Source: Asaia bogorensis
GTDB taxonomy: Bacteria; Pseudomonadota; Alphaproteobacteria; Acetobacterales; Acetobacteraceae
DNA: 64,000 bases
Direction: 5' to 3'
NCBI RefSeq assembly: GCF_900465345.1
Contig: NZ_UEGO01000001.1
Span: forward strand, 79,439-143,438
Part shown: one piece after another, positions 1-8,994 of the stretch
Layout of the letters: each line of letters starts with the position of its first letter
How positions within the stretch are numbered: position 1 is the stretch's first letter
Notes under the pieces: model-generated
The model's input: only the letters and a program-made list of their open reading frames with translations
What the model was told of the DNA's origin: nothing
The model's database searches: none
Program-made: the position numbers and the translations under genes

Positions 1-312
1 GATCCAGAGCGCGACCGTCCCGAGGATATCGGGGTCTATACGCGGCGCTTCTCACCCGAGATCATCGGTCTGACAGGCACAACCGCCCAGATTGATGCTG
101 TCGCCAAGGCCTTTCACGTGACGTCCCATGTGACCGTGGACCCCATGGCAGGCCATGACAGGGGTGATGAGGGAATGGGGGATTACCGGATCGATCATTC
201 CTCCGTGCTCTATCTGATGGACGGCCAGAATCACCTTCAGGCCATCCTGCCGGCTGATTCGAGCCCCGCCACGGTGGCCCATAATCTCGCACCCTATCTA
301 GCGCAGCGCTGA
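1..312 (+). CDS. SCO1/SenC-family copper chaperone, C-terminal part (5' end outside window)
   Basis: The reading frame is open from base 1 to TGA at 310-312 and encodes the last 103 residues of a thioredoxin-fold SCO1/SenC protein. It begins with the family DPxRD motif (DPERDRPEDIGVYTRRF). A GLTGT segment follows, then DYRIDHSSVLYLMD, which holds the conserved copper-ligand histidine. The CxxxC copper site must lie left of the window. The family delivers copper to cytochrome oxidase or acts as a periplasmic thiol oxidoreductase. The stop overlaps the end of the convergent PepSY gene by 15 nt. With the PepSY and TonB-receptor genes this suggests a copper-handling locus, which is my inference. 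Confidence 0.85.
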   Translation, partial: DPERDRPEDIGVYTRRFSPEIIGLTGTTAQIDAVAKAFHVTSHVTVDPMAGHDRGDEGMGDYRIDHSSVLYLMDGQNHLQAILPADSSPATVAHNLAPYLAQR

Positions 313-1665
313 AAACCGCCCGCCCAGAAACCGCCCCGCCAATGCCAGCAGCAGCAGCGAGGCCCCAAGCTCGGGGAGAAGAATTCCCATAACCCCCATA
401 ACGGCCAACGCACCCCAGCCAATAGGTCGCGGCGAGCTCTGCGGGGCATCGAGATGGCCCGGCCGGCGGCGACTGAGCCAGAGCATGAGCGCTGCCACAG
501 AGGCGAGGGTGAGCAAGAGTGCGACCATGAGGTTCAGGAGCAGATTCAAGACCCCGAACAGATGCCCCTCGTGAAAGGCGACACCGTAGCCGATCAACCG
601 GTCGGACAGGCCCTTATCGGCAAAGCGGGTGACATGAGTGACCTCCCCTTGCGCTGTCACGCTGGCCTCGACCCGCTTCGGGCGGTTCTGGGCATCGGAG
701 CGTATGTGCCATACGTCCTTGGCACTGGCTGGCGGGGTGATGAGGGTTGGCGCAGGAAAAGCAAGCTGGCGCGCCGTTTCATACACAGCGTCCAGTCCCG
801 CCTGCGGCGACATGGGCTGAGGCGCGGTGTCCATCGCCATACCCGCCATCTCGGCGTCCGACATGCCAGGCATGGTGGCATGGCCTGAAAGGGTCGCCGC
901 GATGGGTACCGCCCCGATCTCCCAGTCCTGAACGGCAACCAGCCTGCCGATACGGCTTTCGACCGCAGCAAAGGCCGAGCCCCAGACAAAGGACCAGGGC
1001 AGACCGGACACCAGAAACAGCACAAGGACGAGCGAGATCCACATCCCCCCGACAGCATGGAGATCGCGCCAGAACAGGCGATTTTTCGCGCCCAGCCTCG
1101 GCAGGATGGTACCGCCTGCACCCGCCTTTCGCGGCCACCAGAGCAGGAGTCCGGTCACGATCAAAACGAGTGTCCAGGACGCGACCATTTCCATGATCAC
1201 AGACCCCCAGTTGCCGATCAGCAATTGCCCGTGCAGGCGGAACACCAGCCGCTCGAAACGCGTCTGCTCGTCGCGCTGGGCAAGAACCCTGAGCGTGACA
1301 GGGTCGATATAGACACGCGCGACATCTGCCCCATGAGCCACCAGAACACGCGTGGCCTGAGTTTTGCGGAACGGCATCTCCAGTGCGATGAAATGCCCTC
1401 CCGGCACGGCGGCCAGGGCGGCAGCACGCTGGGCGCTCACGGTCTGCGGCGATCCTTGCGTGACGGCATGATCGATATGGCGGTCGAGCCAGGTCTCGAT
1501 CTGGGGTTTGAACAGATAAAGCGATCCGGTCACGCAGAGCATGATCACGAAAGGCAGGCAAAACAGCCCAGCAAAAAAATGCCAGCGCCAGAGCATGGCA
1601 CGATCGGGCCAGACCGGACGGGAATAAGCGGTACGAGGGGAGCGGGAATTCTGTGTCATGGTCAT
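298..1665 (-). CDS. PepSY-associated transmembrane protein with a Met/His-rich periplasmic stretch
   Basis: The product is 455 aa, the usual size for PepSY-TM proteins (iron/copper reductase-like membrane proteins often paired with TonB receptors). Membrane segments are visible near residues 30-52, 158-178, 205-227, and two more in the last 90 residues. The first helix is preceded by the typical WRWHFFAGL. Residues 260-286 contain seven Met and one His (for example MPGMSDAEMAGMAMD), a composition common in periplasmic copper-binding loops. The gene starts 3 nt after the TonB-receptor stop and is very probably co-transcribed with it. The role is probably metal reduction or transfer after outer-membrane uptake; copper rather than iron is inferred from the Met-rich loop and the SCO neighbour. 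Confidence 0.85.
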   Translation of the reverse strand: MTMTQNSRSPRTAYSRPVWPDRAMLWRWHFFAGLFCLPFVIMLCVTGSLYLFKPQIETWLDRHIDHAVTQGSPQTVSAQRAAALAAVPGGHFIALEMPFRKTQATRVLVAHGADVARVYIDPVTLRVLAQRDEQTRFERLVFRLHGQLLIGNWGSVIMEMVASWTLVLIVTGLLLWWPRKAGAGGTILPRLGAKNRLFWRDLHAVGGMWISLVLVLFLVSGLPWSFVWGSAFAAVESRIGRLVAVQDWEIGAVPIAATLSGHATMPGMSDAEMAGMAMDTAPQPMSPQAGLDAVYETARQLAFPAPTLITPPASAKDVWHIRSDAQNRPKRVEASVTAQGEVTHVTRFADKGLSDRLIGYGVAFHEGHLFGVLNLLLNLMVALLLTLASVAALMLWLSRRRPGHLDAPQSSPRPIGWGALAVMGVMGILLPELGASLLLLALAGRFLGGRFSALR

Positions 1666-1668
1666 GCC

Positions 1669-4077
1669 TCAGAACCGTACCCGCACGCCGCCAAAAAAGG
1701 CGCGTGGGCTGCCCGCATAGATCGAGCCTGTCTTTGCAGCCAATACGGAGGCTCCAGCGTGCTGCCCATTGGCGAGAAGGCTGTCACTGATGGTCGTCGC
1801 CCCTGCGGCATAGACAGTATTGGCGACATTCTGCACCTCGAAATAGCTGTGCAGACGATGCACCCAACCCAGCCTTGCGGGTGGGTCGTAATGCACCTCC
1901 AGATTGAGCAGACCATATCCGGGGACTTTGAGCAGATTGGCGTTGTCGATAAAAAAAGCGCTGCGCCATGTCACTTCAGCAAATCCGCCAAGCCCCTCGA
2001 AGGACCCTGAAGGCTGGTCATAGAGCACACGCCCATTCAGGAAATGCGGCATGACCCCGGGGATCAGATTCCCGTTGCGTGAAAAGCTGCGTGACAGCGT
2101 GCTGTTTGACAGGATCTCGGTGTAATTCGTGTAGATCTGGTTGTCATAGGTATAGGACAGGCGCAGCTTCGCCCCCGGCAGGCTATGCGGAAGGGCCTGC
2201 CACGTAGCGGCGAGTTCCACGCCACGATGCTGCGAGGCAGGCGCGTTGAAAGTGTAGCTGCCTGCCTGGGTATTCACCCCAGCCGACTGGCTTACCAGTT
2301 CGTTCCTGTAGAACTCATAAAATCCGGTCGCCTGGATATCCACATCCGACGACGGGTGCCATGCCGTGCCCAGATCGATCCCAAGGCTGCTCTGACTCTT
2401 GAGCTGGGTATTGTTGCCGTAATTGCCCTGCGGCGTGACGAAAAAGCTGGAATAGCCCGGCGTGGCATAGGCCGTGCCGAGCCGCACATGCCAGGTCCAG
2501 GCCTTGTCGGGGGTGAAGACGACCGAGGCCTCAGGGGCAAGGTTGAAAAAGCGCCGGTTGGCCGTGATGTATTGCGCCTGCGTGGCAGTGGCGCTGCGGC
2601 TGTAGACGGTCTGCACCGCTCCAATATCGGATTGCGTGCCACCAAGCCCGATCACCGCATGCCATCTGGGCGCAAACTGCCAGTCTTCCTCAAAACGCAG
2701 GCCGATATTCCACTGATGGCCATAAGAGGTCGATGTCTCGCTGCCCCGCGTAGCCCCCGCCTGCGGCAACAGAGCGTAAACCTGATAGCCGTAATCCATG
2801 TAGTCGAAATTCGCCCCGACAAAGCTGGTAAGGGGCGTTGTACCGAGCGTGTCGCGACGGGTGAGATCCGTCTGGACATTGTAGGAGTTGAAAGGCCCCA
2901 CAAAGGCGGTGGTCGAAGTCGGCTGCTCGACATGGCGCTGGTCATAGGTGAACTGGGTGCGCCAGACCATGCGCGGCGTGAAATCGTGCTCCCATCGCAG
3001 CCCAACGATACTGCGCCTATCGAAGCGCCCCAGATTGGCCTGTTGCGGTGTCACGGCGGTCTGTGCGCCATAGGCGCCGTTGCGATAGAGCGAAACCGTG
3101 CCGCATCCGGCAGCGGCCCCGGAAGCCGTAGCGCATCCCCGCTGATAGGGATTGAGGCGATACTGGTTCAGCGACAGCCGCAGCGGCAGGAACGCATCGG
3201 TCACGTTGTTGATGAATTTCAGAACAAGACGGTCGCTGGGGGAGAGCGATACACGCAGGCGCATGTTCTCGGTCGAGGTTGCATACTGGCTGTTGGCAAT
3301 AAATCCGTCGCTGCGCACACCGCTGGCAAAAAGCATGAAGTCATAGGCACGATTACCTGCGCCCAGCGTCATGTAATTGTTGAACATGCCGAAACTGCCA
3401 AAATCGGAACCGAGTTCGAGCCCATGGATCGACGCGCCGCTACGCGTGCGGAAGTTGATCGCGCCATTGATGGCGTAGTTTCCGTAAAGCGTAGAGGCAG
3501 GCCCCTGAAACACATCGACCCCCTCATAGGCATGAGGATCGATCAGATCGGCGCGCGCCGTGCCGTCGGGCTGGGTGACGGGAAACCCGTCCTCGGACAC
3601 CTGCAGGTTACGCAGCCCGTAGGATTGACGGGCGCCTGAACCGCGGATGGAGACCACGGTATCACGCGGGCCGTTCCCCTGAAGGAAGCTCGCTCCCGGC
3701 ACCGTCACCAGCATGTCTGCCACGTTCTGGGCCACATGACTGGCAAAATCCTTGCGCTCGGCGCTGTAGGTGGTCTGGCCCACTGGCGAGAGGGTGACAG
3801 GCCCGCGCGCCTGTCCTCTGACGAGGATGGACTCAGGCATGGGTCTTGTTTTCCCATGCGTGGTCGGACTGACGAGCCGGGAGCCTGCCAGCCGATCGAG
3901 CCTGTGAGACGACCCGGCTGGACGCGTGTGGGTAGACGGGAGGGGCGCCAGATGATGCGCCGGCAATTCTGCAACAGTGGCCGGAACAGTAGACGCGAAA
4001 GAGGGTGCGTAGCCCCACGCAAACAGGGCCGGGAGTGTGCTGCCGCATAGCAGGGCAGCGCGATGGAAAATGGACAT
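1669..4077 (-). CDS. TonB-dependent outer-membrane receptor (probably copper or metal chelate)
   Basis: This is about 802 aa from the chosen ATG at 4077, which begins a signal peptide (MSIFHRAALLCGSTLPALFA). The frame stays open to a TTG at 4200 with further ATGs, so the start is uncertain; the 4077 start has an AGGT 9 nt upstream. The mature N-terminus is His-containing. The plug domain shows the family pattern VVSIRGSGARQSYGLRNLQV followed by GPASTLYG. The protein then reads as a long beta-barrel rich in aromatic and Asn/Gly residues and ends in the outer-membrane signature F (GGVRVRF). The PepSY gene follows directly and a DUF2946-like gene precedes it. The substrate is inferred from context only. 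Confidence 0.85.
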   Translation of the reverse strand: MSIFHRAALLCGSTLPALFAWGYAPSFASTVPATVAELPAHHLAPLPSTHTRPAGSSHRLDRLAGSRLVSPTTHGKTRPMPESILVRGQARGPVTLSPVGQTTYSAERKDFASHVAQNVADMLVTVPGASFLQGNGPRDTVVSIRGSGARQSYGLRNLQVSEDGFPVTQPDGTARADLIDPHAYEGVDVFQGPASTLYGNYAINGAINFRTRSGASIHGLELGSDFGSFGMFNNYMTLGAGNRAYDFMLFASGVRSDGFIANSQYATSTENMRLRVSLSPSDRLVLKFINNVTDAFLPLRLSLNQYRLNPYQRGCATASGAAAGCGTVSLYRNGAYGAQTAVTPQQANLGRFDRRSIVGLRWEHDFTPRMVWRTQFTYDQRHVEQPTSTTAFVGPFNSYNVQTDLTRRDTLGTTPLTSFVGANFDYMDYGYQVYALLPQAGATRGSETSTSYGHQWNIGLRFEEDWQFAPRWHAVIGLGGTQSDIGAVQTVYSRSATATQAQYITANRRFFNLAPEASVVFTPDKAWTWHVRLGTAYATPGYSSFFVTPQGNYGNNTQLKSQSSLGIDLGTAWHPSSDVDIQATGFYEFYRNELVSQSAGVNTQAGSYTFNAPASQHRGVELAATWQALPHSLPGAKLRLSYTYDNQIYTNYTEILSNSTLSRSFSRNGNLIPGVMPHFLNGRVLYDQPSGSFEGLGGFAEVTWRSAFFIDNANLLKVPGYGLLNLEVHYDPPARLGWVHRLHSYFEVQNVANTVYAAGATTISDSLLANGQHAGASVLAAKTGSIYAGSPRAFFGGVRVRF

Positions 4078-4159
4078 TGACCATGAACCTGACAGGGAAC
4101 GGGGGTCATGCGTCATCGGGCGCGGAACAGCGCCTTGAGACATCATGAGTCGAAATGGG

Positions 4160-4648
4160 TCAGGTGAGGGAGGGTGGCCCCTGGGCATAGCGGGTGGCAA
4201 ACCCGTCGCAGGGTGGCCCGCGTATGGGCGGAAAGCACCAGGCGCAACGAAACAGTTTCGGCCCTGTCAGGGCAATAACAGAAATCAGCACCGTCAGAAG
4301 AGGAGCGTGAAACTCCACTGCCGTAACGAGGCAGGCTGAACTATCGGCGCAGGCGGTGTCATGATGCTTGCCGGCCGGACCTACTGATGCCGCACTGTCA
4401 CAAAAGACAACCAGCGCACTCAATATGTCGAGCGGATCGTCAGACGACGGTTCGGCCGTCATGCCAGGCGAGCCCGTAGCAAGACGTATCGTTACGGCAA
4501 ACAGGCTCAGCAGCCAGAAGACCGCCCTTGTCCCGGTAAGTTGCCGCGCAGATGCCATGATCGTGTTCAGTAGGCTATCGCAGCGGCTTTGCCCATAGTC
4601 TTGAAAGAGTTTGAGACCGCAAGGCCCAGGGCACAGCCGGAGAGGCAT
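4160..4648 (-). CDS. DUF2946-like small membrane protein of the metal-uptake locus
   Basis: The product is 162 aa. One hydrophobic helix lies at about residues 38-55 and another at about 112-130. Several Cys and His lie between them (FCDSAAS, KHHDTACADSSAC). The C-terminus GFATRYAQGPPSLT resembles the ARGPP ending of DUF2946 proteins, which commonly sit beside TonB receptors for copper. The ATG at 4648 has AGGAA 7 nt upstream, so I prefer it to the internal ATG at 4558. The Shine-Dalgarno sequence lies inside a near-perfect palindrome (4652-4671). Family assignment is by pattern and should be checked by profile search. Confidence 0.5.
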   Translation of the reverse strand: MPLRLCPGPCGLKLFQDYGQSRCDSLLNTIMASARQLTGTRAVFWLLSLFAVTIRLATGSPGMTAEPSSDDPLDILSALVVFCDSAASVGPAGKHHDTACADSSACLVTAVEFHAPLLTVLISVIALTGPKLFRCAWCFPPIRGPPCDGFATRYAQGPPSLT

Positions 4649-4651
4649 AGT

Positions 4652-4671
4652 GAGTTCCTGGACAGGAACTC
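4652..4671. promoter_or_regulatory. Palindrome GAGTTCCTG-GA-CAGGAACTC over the ribosome-binding site of the copper locus
   Basis: Two perfect 9-bp arms (4652-4660 and 4663-4671) are separated by GA, immediately 5' of the minus-strand ATG at 4648. It could be an operator for a dimeric metalloregulator, or an mRNA hairpin that hides the AGGAA Shine-Dalgarno sequence. The window contains no adjacent regulator. Confidence 0.45.
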
Positions 4672-4974
4672 GTCAAAAAAACATTTATGTACGCATGAAT
4701 ATATGTACGATCCACAATAGTATCAAAATACATTATTTAGAGAAAGTTATCTTATGAGGGATATCCGCAATCATCGTCATCCGGACAGGTCGATAAAGTA
4801 TGAGAGTGTTTCATTTCCAAATATTTCAACGCCATTTTTCAATATGAATATTATATATGTAGAAATAAAATGATACTATATTTCTTTACTATCGTAATCT
4901 GTGAATGGACATCTGGATACAGATGTGAGATAGGTCACTTAAGAATTTGTCACAGAAGCGGGAATTGAAGGGCA
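4672..4974. other. AT-rich intergenic island
   Basis: This gap holds no convincing gene. It is far more AT-rich than the flanking coding DNA, with long A/T runs between about 4675 and 4900. It contains an imperfect operator-like repeat AGAAATA (4861-4867) / TATTTCT (4879-4885) and the perfect repeat described separately at 4909-4926. It must contain the promoters of both diverging transcription units. Confidence 0.7.
4909..4926. promoter_or_regulatory. Inverted repeat ACATCTG-GATA-CAGATGT
   Basis: It has perfect 7-bp arms with a 4-nt centre and ends 48 nt before the glycosyltransferase start codon. That is a position suited to an operator overlapping the promoter. The regulator is unknown. 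Confidence 0.4.
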
Positions 4975-6207
4975 ATGGACAGCAAGAATCCGGGATCAGA
5001 CCCTGCATCGGCCGATATCGACGCATGGGATGAACTCAGGTCCGACGATACTCCCGCAGTCAACGCCGAAAATCACGCGGCAGCTGTGCCAGACACGCTC
5101 ACGGGGCTGGACTCGCTTACCGACGAGGACTTCGCTCATGACGGGCAGGCCATCGGTTTCTATCACCAGAATGGCTGCAAGACCGTCATGCATGCCTTCA
5201 CCCTGGCCAATATCCTGCATACGAGCTTCCGCGTGCAGGAGGCGTCGCGCTTCTATCGTGTGGCGTTCGACATGCATTCCAAAAGCCATGGTGAATATCC
5301 TCTGGCCCAGTCGTTGCTTCAGGCGCGACTGCTCTGCCTGCTGAAATCGGGTAGCGATCTGCCCGCCCATGAAGTGGCCGAACTGCGCGCCCTGTGCATT
5401 CCCCATGCCAATTTCATCGAGAGTGTCTACAAGGCCTGGCGCGAAGGCGACCCCACAGGGGCCATGCGTCTGACAGCCAATGCCTTTGAGGAATTTCATA
5501 CAGGTGAGGAAATCGACTCCCTGTATCTGGGCTTCGCGCTTCAGGCGAACTTCCCCTTTACCAAAGGATGCGCCGATCATCGCGTCATCCCGAACAAGCT
5601 TTTCCTCTACTGGGACAAGAACCCACCCGAGGAGATCCAGCGCAATTTCGAGTTCCATCGCCAGATTTCCGGGCTCGACGTCAAGATTTTCGACAAGCCA
5701 GAGGCCGAACAGTGGCTCTATGACGTCTATGGTGTCGAGGCCCGTTCGCTTTTCCTCGGTGCGCGTCATCCGGCGGAAGCAGCCGATATCCTGCGCGTCC
5801 ATGTCATTCAGGCACTCGGCGGCTGGTGGCTCGATGCCGACATCCGCATCCGTGACGAGCAGGCCCTGCAATTCATGCTGGACCGCCACGAGCAGAACGT
5901 CCTGTTCCTGACACATAACAACGTTGTCCATAACGATTTCTTCGGCGCCGTGGCCCAGAGCCCGCTGCTGAACGAGGCCCTGCTGAACATCTACCGCAAC
6001 TGCTATCTCCATCCTGGCCTGTTCATCGCCTACAAGACCGGTCCGGGCGTGTTCAACCGTGCGCTGAACCGTCTGATCCATCGCGACGTATCGGGTCTCG
6101 CGCCTCTGGCACCGACCAGCGTGCATGACCACCATGTGTTCAGCCGCCTGATCGAGGAATTCGACACCCCCTACAAGCACCACACCCCGCACTGGCAGGC
6201 AGTCTGA
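4975..6207 (+). CDS. DXD-motif glycosyltransferase (Gly_transf_sug / OCH1-like)
   Basis: The product is 410 aa with no signal peptide, so it is probably cytoplasmic. ATG 4975 is preceded by GAAGGG at good spacing. The N-terminal ~180 residues look helical and repeat-like. The second half carries the family landmarks: IPNKLFLYWDKNPPEEI near residue 205, and GGWWLDADIRIRD near residue 285, in which DAD serves as the nucleotide-sugar/metal-binding DXD. Such enzymes transfer sugars onto capsular or other surface glycans. No other polysaccharide gene is adjacent, and the gene stands alone behind an AT-rich island, which fits separately regulated or horizontally acquired surface variation (inference). 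Confidence 0.8.
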   Translation: MDSKNPGSDPASADIDAWDELRSDDTPAVNAENHAAAVPDTLTGLDSLTDEDFAHDGQAIGFYHQNGCKTVMHAFTLANILHTSFRVQEASRFYRVAFDMHSKSHGEYPLAQSLLQARLLCLLKSGSDLPAHEVAELRALCIPHANFIESVYKAWREGDPTGAMRLTANAFEEFHTGEEIDSLYLGFALQANFPFTKGCADHRVIPNKLFLYWDKNPPEEIQRNFEFHRQISGLDVKIFDKPEAEQWLYDVYGVEARSLFLGARHPAEAADILRVHVIQALGGWWLDADIRIRDEQALQFMLDRHEQNVLFLTHNNVVHNDFFGAVAQSPLLNEALLNIYRNCYLHPGLFIAYKTGPGVFNRALNRLIHRDVSGLAPLAPTSVHDHHVFSRLIEEFDTPYKHHTPHWQAV

Positions 6208-6423
6208 TCTGACTCCTGAGGGGCGCTTTCACTGGCTGTATGGCGGTACCCACCTCTGGTACTGACATATAGTTTGAGAAAGCGCCCTTTCTGCGTCTGA
6301 TGCGCCGGAAATCCATCCGGCATTACTGGCTGCACGAGGCCAGATAAAACCGTCTTGTCTAATGAGATCGGAAGTGAAACGATTGGAGGAACAGGTATCC
6401 CCAGTCGACAAGGTCTCTTTCCA

Positions 6424-8463
6424 ATGCGCTTGCTTATCCCTCTTATTGGTGTGGCGTCCTGTCTGGGCACCGCGCTGGCGGCGCGACCTGCGCCAAGCCA
6501 GTCCATGCCCCTCTCCATGCGACCTGTCTTCGATACGCTGGTCCTTCCCGATGCTCCGGGTTTGTGGAACCGCACCGGCTCCGGTCATCCTGGTCCCGGC
6601 TACTGGCAGAACCGCGCCGATTATCGCATCGATTCACGCATCGATACGGCCAGCCAGACCCTGAGCGGCGCAGAAACCATTACCTATACGAATAACAGCC
6701 CCGATGCCCTTGACGTTTTGTGGCTGCAACTTGACCAGAACATGTATCGCAAGGACTCCCGCTCATGGGTAGCCTATCCCGACTGGCATCCCGCCAGCTC
6801 CGATGGCTTCGTGATCGAGCATGTTGCGATTGAAGAAAACGGCCATGAAAAGCCGGTCTCCTTCCGTATCTCAGACACACGCATGCAGATCACCCTGCCT
6901 GCCCCTCTCGCCGCGGGCGGAAAGCAGCTCAGGCTACATGTCACGTGGCATCATACCATTCCCGGCCTGTGGGGCGGTCGCACTGCCGTCACCCCGGTAA
7001 AGGACGGGAAGATTTACGAGATTGCCCAATGGTATCCGCGCATGAGCGTTTATGACGATCTGCGCGGCTGGGACACGCTCCCTTATCTGGGGCAGGAATT
7101 CTATCTGGAATACGGCACCATAGACTATGCCGTGACCGTGCCTTGGAATTTTACGGTTATCGGCTCAGGCGCCCTCACCAACCCGCAGGACGTGCTGACC
7201 CCGACGGAGCGGGCGCGTCTGGCTGAAGCCGCCAAAAGCGAAAAGCGCGTTCTCATCCGCACGGCGCAGGATGTGCTCGACCCTGCCAGCCACCTCGCCC
7301 GCTCGGGCGAGAAAACCTGGCGCTTTCATATGGAAAACACGCGCGACGTGGCCTTTGCGGCCTCGCCTGTTTTCATCTGGGACGCCGCCAGGCTCGACCT
7401 GCCTGCCCTGCCCGCAGCCAAAGGCCAGAAACCGCAGCCGCGTCTGGCCATGTCTGTCTATCCACGCGAAGGCGCAGGCCCGCAGGCATGGGACCGCTCG
7501 ACGGAATATGTCAAACACGCGATCGAGTATTTCTCGTCGCAATGGTATCCCTACCCCTGGCCCAACGCCGTCAATCTTGGCGGCCATGGGGCGGGAATGG
7601 AATATCCGGGCATCGTGTTCGATGGCTGGCAGGACAGGAACGATGTACTGTTCTGGATCACCACGCATGAGCTGGGCCACGGCTGGTTCCCCATGATCGT
7701 CGGCAGCAATGAGCGCCGCCATGCCTTCATGGATGAGGGGTTCAATACCTTCATCGACGCCTATGCCTCACAGCATTTCAACCACGGTGAATACGCGCCC
7801 AAGAAAGACCCGGAATTCGCCCCGGAAACAGGTGACCCGGCGAAGGACATCGTTTCGGTGCTCACCGCCACCGATGCGCCAACCCTGATGATGCCGTCTG
7901 AGCTCGTGCCGGAGAAATACCGCCACAAGGTGACCTATTTCAAAGGCGCCTACGGGCTGATGCTGCTTCGGGAAAAAATCCTCGGGCCAGAGCGCTTCGA
8001 TGATGCGTTCAGGGCCTATATCCGGGCCTGGGCCTTCAAACACCCCACGCCGTCGGATTTCTTCCGCTTCATGTCCAGCGCAGCGGGAGAGGATCTGACT
8101 TGGTTCTGGCGCGGCTGGTATTTCGAGAACTGGTGGCCGCAATACCGTCTGGATGGCGTGACCACACAGCCCGCTAAGGAAGGGCAGCCCGGCAGCATCG
8201 CCATTGGCGTGCGCAATGAGGGCAAGCTTCTTCTGCCTGTGCTACTGCGTGTAACCTGGCAGGATGGGTCACATCAGGAGCGTCTCATCCCGACAGAGGC
8301 TTGGGCGCTTCATGACCGACTGAGCCTCAGCTTTCCCGATCACGGTGCAATCAAGACGATCGCGCTCGACCCTGATCAGGGTCTGCCCATTCCCGATCGC
8401 AGCGGCCTGAGCCTGTCACCCCAGGCAACGACAACCGCCCCGCAGGAACCCGCTCACCCCTGA
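6424..8463 (+). CDS. Secreted M1-family zinc metallopeptidase
   Basis: This is 679 aa from ATG 6424, chosen because it begins a clear signal peptide (MRLLIPLIGVASCLGTALA); the frame extends upstream to a TTG at 6355. The zinc site HELGH lies near residues 415-419, with the third ligand Glu 18 residues later in MDEGFN, the M1 spacing HExxH-X18-E. The substrate-binding motif appears as GAGMEYP instead of GxMEN. The N-terminal beta-domain and helical C-terminal part are of normal length. It is probably a periplasmic or surface aminopeptidase. A stem-loop follows the stop. Confidence 0.9.
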   Translation: MRLLIPLIGVASCLGTALAARPAPSQSMPLSMRPVFDTLVLPDAPGLWNRTGSGHPGPGYWQNRADYRIDSRIDTASQTLSGAETITYTNNSPDALDVLWLQLDQNMYRKDSRSWVAYPDWHPASSDGFVIEHVAIEENGHEKPVSFRISDTRMQITLPAPLAAGGKQLRLHVTWHHTIPGLWGGRTAVTPVKDGKIYEIAQWYPRMSVYDDLRGWDTLPYLGQEFYLEYGTIDYAVTVPWNFTVIGSGALTNPQDVLTPTERARLAEAAKSEKRVLIRTAQDVLDPASHLARSGEKTWRFHMENTRDVAFAASPVFIWDAARLDLPALPAAKGQKPQPRLAMSVYPREGAGPQAWDRSTEYVKHAIEYFSSQWYPYPWPNAVNLGGHGAGMEYPGIVFDGWQDRNDVLFWITTHELGHGWFPMIVGSNERRHAFMDEGFNTFIDAYASQHFNHGEYAPKKDPEFAPETGDPAKDIVSVLTATDAPTLMMPSELVPEKYRHKVTYFKGAYGLMLLREKILGPERFDDAFRAYIRAWAFKHPTPSDFFRFMSSAAGEDLTWFWRGWYFENWWPQYRLDGVTTQPAKEGQPGSIAIGVRNEGKLLLPVLLRVTWQDGSHQERLIPTEAWALHDRLSLSFPDHGAIKTIALDPDQGLPIPDRSGLSLSPQATTTAPQEPAHP

Positions 8464-8483
8464 AATCCCTATCCCTGAATACA

Positions 8484-8504
8484 GCCTGCCGATTTTCGGC
8501 AGGC
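8484..8504 (+). terminator. Stem-loop after the M1 peptidase gene
   Basis: The arms GCCTGCCGA (8484-8492) and TCGGCAGGC (8496-8504) form a perfect 9-bp stem with a TTT loop, 21 nt after the stop codon. No U-run follows, so it may protect the transcript end or serve as a bidirectional weak terminator. Confidence 0.5.
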
Positions 8505-8579
8505 CAATGCGAAAGTCAGGGACGGGAATTCATCATTCTGGCAGGGCCGATCGTTTCGGTACCTGCCGGAATAACGCGT

Positions 8580-8816
8580 TCAGATGGCGAGGCCTTCCGT
8601 GCGCTCGCTCCAATGGGTCGAGCTGCCCGAGGCCGATGCCTCAATGCGCTCAGCACTGTCGAAGCCAAAAAACATCTGAGCCTCGGCCCAGACGAGTGAG
8701 GATTGGGCCATATGGCCGTGGGGTGCGGCACCCTGTGGGCCGTGGCCCCGGCTGCCATGGCTCTGCGCCAGCAAACGGGCAAGATCGGCAGCGCCGGTCG
8801 AAAGATATCTGATCAT
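8580..8816 (-). CDS. Small His-rich hypothetical protein
   Basis: The product is 78 aa. ATG 8816 has AAGGGT about 9 nt upstream and the codons favour G/C in third positions like the neighbours, so the ORF is plausible. The central part is rich in His and Gly (QSHGSRGHGPQGAAPHGHM). The last 30 residues are Ser/Glu-rich. I do not recognise a family. A Fur-box-like palindrome lies about 180 nt upstream, and the transcription unit may be the tail of the N-acyltransferase gene. It could still be a spurious ORF. Confidence 0.45.
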   Translation of the reverse strand: MIRYLSTGAADLARLLAQSHGSRGHGPQGAAPHGHMAQSSLVWAEAQMFFGFDSAERIEASASGSSTHWSERTEGLAI

Positions 8817-8994
8817 TCAGTCTGACCCTTGCGACTGCGCCCCCGACCGGAGCATTTCCCCAGCCAGACAAAGGCGCATGGAAAAAACGGCCGAAGGATT
8901 GTCGTCGCGGGGGTTCTCTCCCGGGATTTCAATCCGCCGGAGGGGCATGGGAAAAACCGCATTACCCCGGAAACAGGGTCAGCCTATATGATAG

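Noticed and set aside
111-122. TTTCACGTGACG resembles half of a parS site
   Set aside because: It lies inside the SCO coding sequence, and the second half deviates from the parS palindrome at two or more positions.
4975-6192. Long antisense open frame over the glycosyltransferase (minus strand)
   Set aside because: It is a shadow of high-GC codon use; the plus-strand protein has clear family motifs.
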